Position numbers and translations under genes: made by a program. From NCBI GenBank assembly GCA_021163705.1, contig JAGGTO010000134.1:1-9646 (forward strand): a stretch of DNA of 9,646 nucleotides, written 5' to 3'. The stretch comes from Thermoplasmata archaeon (GTDB lineage: Archaea > Thermoplasmatota > Thermoplasmata > Thermoplasmatales > Aciduliprofundaceae). Below are positions 6,779-9,646 of the stretch, one piece after another (positions within the stretch are counted from its first letter, which is position 1; each line of letters begins with the position of its first letter). The notes beneath the pieces were generated by a model. It was not told where the DNA came from. It made no database searches and saw nothing but the letters and a program-made list of their open reading frames with translations.

Positions 6779-7155
6779 CTCTCTTCCTCTACAAGCTTTT
6801 TATATTCTTCAGCATTTAAGAGATCCTCAAGCTCATCTGGATTTTTTATCTCCATTTCAACGAGCCAGTTTTTATATGGATCTTGATTGAGAAGCTCTGG
6901 CTGATCCACAACATCGTTGTTCACCGCTAGAACCTTTCCGGAAAATGGTGCATATACATCACTGGCAGCCTTTACGGATTCAACAACGGCCAATGGATCT
7001 CCTTTATTAACCTCAGTCCCTACTTCAGGGAGTTCAACATACACTATATCGTGTAGCTGCTCTTGGGCATGATATGTTATGCCAATTTTTGCTTTTCCAT
7101 CCTCTACCTTTATCCACTCATGCGTCTTTGTGTATTTCAAATCCTCCGGAATCAT
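6775..7155 (-). CDS. gcvH: Glycine cleavage system H protein (lipoyl carrier)
   Basis: Small lipoylated shuttle protein carrying the aminomethyl group between the P, T and L proteins of glycine cleavage, or acting as a lipoyl/octanoyl carrier. It begins IPEDLKYTKTHEWIKVEDG, has the central IGITYHAQEQLHDIVYVELP, and the lipoylation site VESVKAASDVYAP, where the Lys is residue 62 from the ATG at 7155. The fold is a single lipoyl (biotinyl-like) domain; the length of 126 residues is normal. I chose the ATG at 7155 since GGTGA at 7162-7166 stands 6 bases upstream and the protein then begins M-I-P-E-D-L as expected. GTG 7164 and ATG 7161 are in-frame alternatives if the message is leaderless. It is coupled to rlmE by a TTGA overlap. 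No gcvT, gcvP or lipoate ligase gene lies in the window. Confidence 0.96.
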   Translation of the reverse strand: MIPEDLKYTKTHEWIKVEDGKAKIGITYHAQEQLHDIVYVELPEVGTEVNKGDPLAVVESVKAASDVYAPFSGKVLAVNNDVVDQPELLNQDPYKNWLVEMEIKNPDELEDLLNAEEYKKLVEEES

Positions 7156-7182
7156 AATCATCACCAGAGGGGATAATGTAGC

Positions 7183-7200
7183 CCAAAATAAAAAATCTTT
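7183..7200 (-). promoter_or_regulatory. Probable TATA promoter of gcvH-rlmE
   Basis: AAAGATTTTTTATTTT on the minus strand has a purine BRE-like half followed by a T/A box centred at about 7190. A transcript would start near 7164, at the first possible gcvH start codons, leaving a leader of 10 bases or fewer. The overlap with the terminator tract makes the box less distinctive than the ku box. Confidence 0.45.
7184..7196 (-). terminator. Poly-T terminator after the ku-ligase operon
   Basis: On the minus strand, about 20 bases past the ligase stop, lies ATTTTTTATTTTG (6 T, A, 4 T). T-rich tracts without a hairpin are the usual intrinsic terminators of archaea. The same bases may serve as the TATA box of gcvH. 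Confidence 0.45.
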
Positions 7201-7217
7201 GGCTTTAAAAGTGGAAG

Positions 7218-8150
7218 TTATTTAGGCATATCGAGATTTTCGAGTGTACAATCCTCTGGATTTTTGTCAAATCTCAATCTCTTGAAGGATGGTGCTCTCA
7301 GTTTCAAATCCTTCGTGACTTCAAGATACTGCACCTCGCATACCAACTCTGGTCTTACCCATACTACCTCATATTCTGGAGGATTCACCACCGGACAATT
7401 ACTCTTTTTTACTCTGGAGAGAATATACCTGGATAGTTCATCATCAAAACCAGTACCCACCTTGCCTATGAAGCTCAAACCCCTGGGGGAATTCAAAGCT
7501 AGAAGTAGTGCTCCGAAGGTATTTTCTCTGATCCCTTTACCGGGGGTGTATCCTACAATTATTGCATCCACGGTCTTGAAATATTTAATCTTCAACCAGT
7601 AGGAATGTCTACCTTCTTTGTACGGAGAGTCTTTCTTCTTTGCCATCACACCCTCTATATTAAGCTTCTTTACAATTTCCCACAGCTTCTCTCCATCTTC
7701 AGTAAATGGAATGATCTGAATTCTTCCTTCCTCTCTTACTACTCTATGGAGTATCTCCTTTCTTTTAAGCAGAGGCATGCTCCTTAAATCCTCACCATCC
7801 TTTTCAAGAATATCAAATATCACATAGGTGGCAGGATATAGCTCTGCTCTTATCTTTATATCTGTTGTAGAATCAACGAGATCTCTGCTCTGTAAGAGAT
7901 GAAAATCTGGTAAACCCTGAGAATTGTATACTATGATCTCCCCATCCACCATGCATCTATTGCAATCAAGGGAGCTCTCAATATTCAGTTCGGGATATCT
8001 TCTACGAATATCATATCCTCTTCGATTTATTAATTTTATTTCACCATCCTCTTTTATGGCCATGGCTCTTGTACCATCCAACTTGGGCTCAAAAATGTAA
8101 TCCCTGCTTTTAAGGATTTCCAGATTTCCAATCTTTGCCAGCATAAACAT
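7218..8150 (-). CDS. ligD: ATP-dependent DNA ligase, LigD ligase-domain type
   Basis: Seals DNA nicks and ends using ATP; LigD-type ligases act with Ku in non-homologous end joining. The 310-residue protein has only the adenylation and OB-fold domains. Motif I is EPKLDGTR with the AMP-accepting Lys23, motif Ia is near Arg43, motif III is VDGEI (68-72), IIIa is FDIL (111-114), IV is EGVMAK (165-170) and V is WLKIK (184-188). The OB part contains LSFIGKVGTGFDD and the end RAPSFKRLRFDKNPEDC typical of LigD-type ligases. Replicative archaeal ligases are much longer, about 550-600 residues, with an N-terminal DNA-binding domain missing here. Its ATG shares one base with the ku stop (TAATG); ATG 8144 is an alternative. 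Polymerase and 3'-phosphoesterase domains of bacterial LigD are absent from the protein and from the window. Confidence 0.93.
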   Translation of the reverse strand: MFMLAKIGNLEILKSRDYIFEPKLDGTRAMAIKEDGEIKLINRRGYDIRRRYPELNIESSLDCNRCMVDGEIIVYNSQGLPDFHLLQSRDLVDSTTDIKIRAELYPATYVIFDILEKDGEDLRSMPLLKRKEILHRVVREEGRIQIIPFTEDGEKLWEIVKKLNIEGVMAKKKDSPYKEGRHSYWLKIKYFKTVDAIIVGYTPGKGIRENTFGALLLALNSPRGLSFIGKVGTGFDDELSRYILSRVKKSNCPVVNPPEYEVVWVRPELVCEVQYLEVTKDLKLRAPSFKRLRFDKNPEDCTLENLDMPK

Positions 8151-8905
8151 TATTCCACACTCGCCTTGAGAAGTTCTATAAGATTTTTCTTTTCAGGCTT
8201 CTTTTCCTCCAGCTTAACCTCTATAACCTCGCCTCTAATCTTTGCCTTAATAGCCTCTATTATTCTCTCAGAATACTCATCTTTGAACTCTTCAATGTTG
8301 AATTCTCTATAGAGTTTGTTGATGAGCATTTTTGCAAGCTCAATTTCTTCATCTCCAAGTTGCGGGGGATTATGTAAGATTTCGAACTCGCTTATATCTC
8401 GAACTTCATCTTTGTAATGAAGCGTTTCCAGTAGAAGGGCATTCCTGTAGGGTATTATCGCCCCAATGTGCTCTCTGTTTCTCATAACAAATCTACCAAT
8501 AGCTGCCTTGTTTGTTATATCTAACACATACTGAAGGAGAAAATACGCTTCAATTCCTCCACTATCTGGAACAATATAGTATTTTTTATCCTTTAAAATC
8601 TCATCTATGGAGTCCCTATCCACAAACTCAACAATTTTTATCTCATCCGTTTTCTTAGGAATATATTTTTTCAGCTCCTCCTCATCTACCACCACAAATT
8701 TTCCCTTCTCTATCTCGTATCCTAACACTATATCCTCATTTGTCAACTCTCCATGATTGGGACAAAATTTTTTGATTTTTATTGGAGTATGACACTTCGC
8801 ACATAGCTGCCTGAATTTTATAGTTTTGCTCTCAGCTGTGCTGTATATCTTTATTGGTATGTTTACTAATCCAAATGTTATGGAGCCCTTCCACAGTGCT
8901 CTCAT
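8150..8905 (-). CDS. ku: Bacterial-type Ku, DNA end-binding protein of non-homologous end joining
   Basis: Forms a homodimeric ring that slides onto double-strand DNA ends and recruits the ligase. The start MRALWKGSITFGLVNIPIKI is the signature N-terminus of prokaryotic Ku; later parts of the Ku core include NEDIVLGYEIEKG, YYIVPDSGG, AYFLLQYVL, AAIGRFVMRNREHIGAI and LLLETLHYKDEVRD. It ends with a lysine-rich stretch and NLIELLKASVE, close to the C-terminus of minimal bacterial Ku. The length of 251 residues is typical. A possible metal site, Cys35-x2-Cys38-x9-Cys48-x2-His51, sits where many bacterial Ku proteins have at most a partial cysteine pair. The next gene is its ligase partner, overlapping by one base. 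A TATA box 25 bases before the ATG points to a leaderless transcript. Archaeal Ku is patchily distributed, so horizontal gain from bacteria is plausible. Confidence 0.95.
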   Translation of the reverse strand: MRALWKGSITFGLVNIPIKIYSTAESKTIKFRQLCAKCHTPIKIKKFCPNHGELTNEDIVLGYEIEKGKFVVVDEEELKKYIPKKTDEIKIVEFVDRDSIDEILKDKKYYIVPDSGGIEAYFLLQYVLDITNKAAIGRFVMRNREHIGAIIPYRNALLLETLHYKDEVRDISEFEILHNPPQLGDEEIELAKMLINKLYREFNIEEFKDEYSERIIEAIKAKIRGEVIEVKLEEKKPEKKNLIELLKASVE

Positions 8906-8921
8906 AAATTTATGATTACTT

Positions 8922-8937
8922 TACAAATATTTAAGCC
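8922..8937 (-). promoter_or_regulatory. TATA promoter of the ku-ligase operon (leaderless)
   Basis: Minus strand GCTTAAATATTTG, preceded by AAAAAG, is a good archaeal TATA box centred near 8930. The ku ATG at 8905 lies 25 bases downstream, so the transcript should begin at or within a base or two of the start codon. No Shine-Dalgarno motif precedes the ATG. Confidence 0.6.
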
Positions 8938-9007
8938 TTTTTCTTTATTTTCTGAAATATTTTTAAGGAGATTAGCCAAAATTCCCATATGAATAAAATA
9001 GATAATA

Positions 9008-9046
9008 ACTCTTAAGTATCTTCACCTATTACCTTACTTTGGGTGG
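9008..9046 (+). promoter_or_regulatory. Candidate promoter and ribosome site of the papain-like peptidase
   Basis: The 145-base divergent spacer between ku and the peptidase (8906-9050) holds both promoters. On the plus strand CTCTTAAGTATC (about 9009-9020) is a possible TATA box; AATAAAATAGATAA (8991-9004) is an alternative. GGTGG at 9042-9046 is 4 bases from the ATG. Apart from these elements, I see only A/T-rich DNA and no other gene in the spacer. Confidence 0.35.
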
Positions 9047-9050
9047 CAGT

Positions 9051-9646
9051 ATGAGAAATATTTCCAGGATCTTGATGGCGCTATTTATAGCGCTATTGAT
9101 AACCACCACAGCCTTTGTGGTGGTAGGACACAGCACAGCAGCAAATCATGCAAAGAAGGCAGCACCGGAGTCTCCCTATCTTGTGCGTACTCTGACATAC
9201 AAGGACATAATGCAGATGATGAAGAAGTGGGGCGTAAGAGAGCCCGGAAAGAACTACAATGTTATTGTGGATGGCCATGGCACTGGTCTTGCACCTCCCA
9301 CGCTGGAAGAGTACCTTGATATGATTGGAAGGAAATATGTTGAAGATGTGAAGAAGCCTGTGCTTAGAAGCAGCGTGGACCTTTCGCAGAGCAGTTACTT
9401 CCCGCCTGTGGGCAATCAGGGTCAGCAGGGATCCTGCGCTGGCTGGGCAACTAGCTACTATGCAAACACCTATCTTCAGGCAAAGATACACAACTGGAGA
9501 GATGTCTCTCAGGGGAACTCGGAACATATAATGAGCCCTGCATGGACCTACAATATGGTGAACGGTGGTCAGGACCAGGGCTCTTTCTTTGATCAGCACT
9601 ACAAGGTTCAGAAGACTATAGGCGGGGCTTCTTGGAAGGCCATGCC
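9051..9646 (+). CDS. Secreted papain-family (C1A) cysteine peptidase, 5' part
   Basis: An open frame runs from the ATG at 9051 to the window edge, 198 complete codons without a stop. The N-terminus MRNISRILMALFIALLITTT continues hydrophobic to about residue 25 and reads as a signal peptide with cleavage probably near STAA (28-31). A propeptide-like part follows, including DGHGTGLAPPTLEEYLD (74-90). The catalytic start is VDLSQSSYFPPVGNQGQQGSCAGW: oxyanion Gln123 and nucleophile Cys129 have the Q-G-x-x-G-S-C-x-x-W spacing of papain. The catalytic His and Asn are beyond the window. It probably digests proteins outside the cell, with peptides then taken up by Opp-type transporters. Codons ending in C (AAC, TAC, GGC) are more frequent than in neighbouring genes, which may mean high expression. 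The family call is firm, the substrate unknown. Confidence 0.92.
   Translation, partial: MRNISRILMALFIALLITTTAFVVVGHSTAANHAKKAAPESPYLVRTLTYKDIMQMMKKWGVREPGKNYNVIVDGHGTGLAPPTLEEYLDMIGRKYVEDVKKPVLRSSVDLSQSSYFPPVGNQGQQGSCAGWATSYYANTYLQAKIHNWRDVSQGNSEHIMSPAWTYNMVNGGQDQGSFFDQHYKVQKTIGGASWKAM

Noticed and set aside
7264..7602. Plus-strand open frame of 112 codons opposite the ligase
   Set aside because: The ligase OB-fold region is clearly coded on the minus strand; the plus frame is a Ser/Thr/Leu-rich shadow.
8938..9010. A/T-rich spacer between ku and peptidase as possible RNA gene or origin
   Set aside because: No tRNA-like, C/D-box or hairpin pattern and no repeated origin-box motif is visible; it is explained by two divergent promoters.
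9117..9200. Clusters of CACAGCA/GCAGCA in the peptidase 5' part as a possible repeat
   Set aside because: These are ordinary Ser/Thr/Ala codons of the signal-peptide end; there is no regular period.
9093..9599. Minus-strand open frame of 168 codons inside the peptidase region
   Set aside because: It lies opposite the papain-like gene, whose frame has a signal peptide and an exact Q-x5-C active site. The minus frame has no recognisable motif and is a shadow.

Overview
The window is an AT-rich, gene-dense piece of an archaeal chromosome. The archaeal signs are a CoaBC followed directly by an archaeal-type GHMP pantoate kinase, an archaeal-only HTH regulator family (COG1395-like), and TATA-type promoter elements about 25 bases upstream of start codons that lack leaders. 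A peptide (Opp/Dpp) transporter, a secreted papain-like protease and a bacterial-type Ku/ligase pair together suggest a peptide-fermenting thermophilic Thermoplasmatota relative such as Aciduliprofundum (DHVE2). That placement is an inference from gene content, not a proven identity.

Region 1 (1-2587, + strand) is the 3' half of an oligopeptide/dipeptide ABC transporter operon: the last 31 codons of an OppC-type permease, then the ATPases OppD and OppF in overlapping frames, then a small two-helix membrane protein of unknown function. Region 2 (2618-6236, + strand) starts from its own leaderless promoter. It reads coaBC, pantoate kinase, a COG1395-like HTH protein and a TraB/TIKI-like protein, with 4-base overlaps or 3-base gaps where there is not a secondary start. 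The first two genes act in coenzyme A synthesis. The last two have no assigned role.

Region 3 (6194-8905) is on the minus strand. The rRNA 2'-O-methyltransferase gene rlmE overlaps region 2 tail to tail and is translationally coupled to the upstream gcvH, which encodes the lipoyl-carrier H protein. Further upstream lies a two-gene operon for a Ku homologue and a LigD-type ATP-dependent DNA ligase, a minimal bacterial-style non-homologous end-joining cassette with no polymerase or phosphoesterase gene beside it. Region 4 (9051 to the end, + strand) is the 5' part of a secreted papain-family (C1A) cysteine peptidase, divergent from ku and cut by the window edge.

Functionally, the secreted peptidase and the Opp transporter fit an organism that digests protein outside the cell and imports peptides. 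CoaBC and pantoate kinase catalyse steps of CoA biosynthesis, and Ku with the ligase repairs double-strand breaks. No tRNA, rRNA, CRISPR array, insertion sequence or large repeat was seen, and there is no gene-free stretch over 300 bases.
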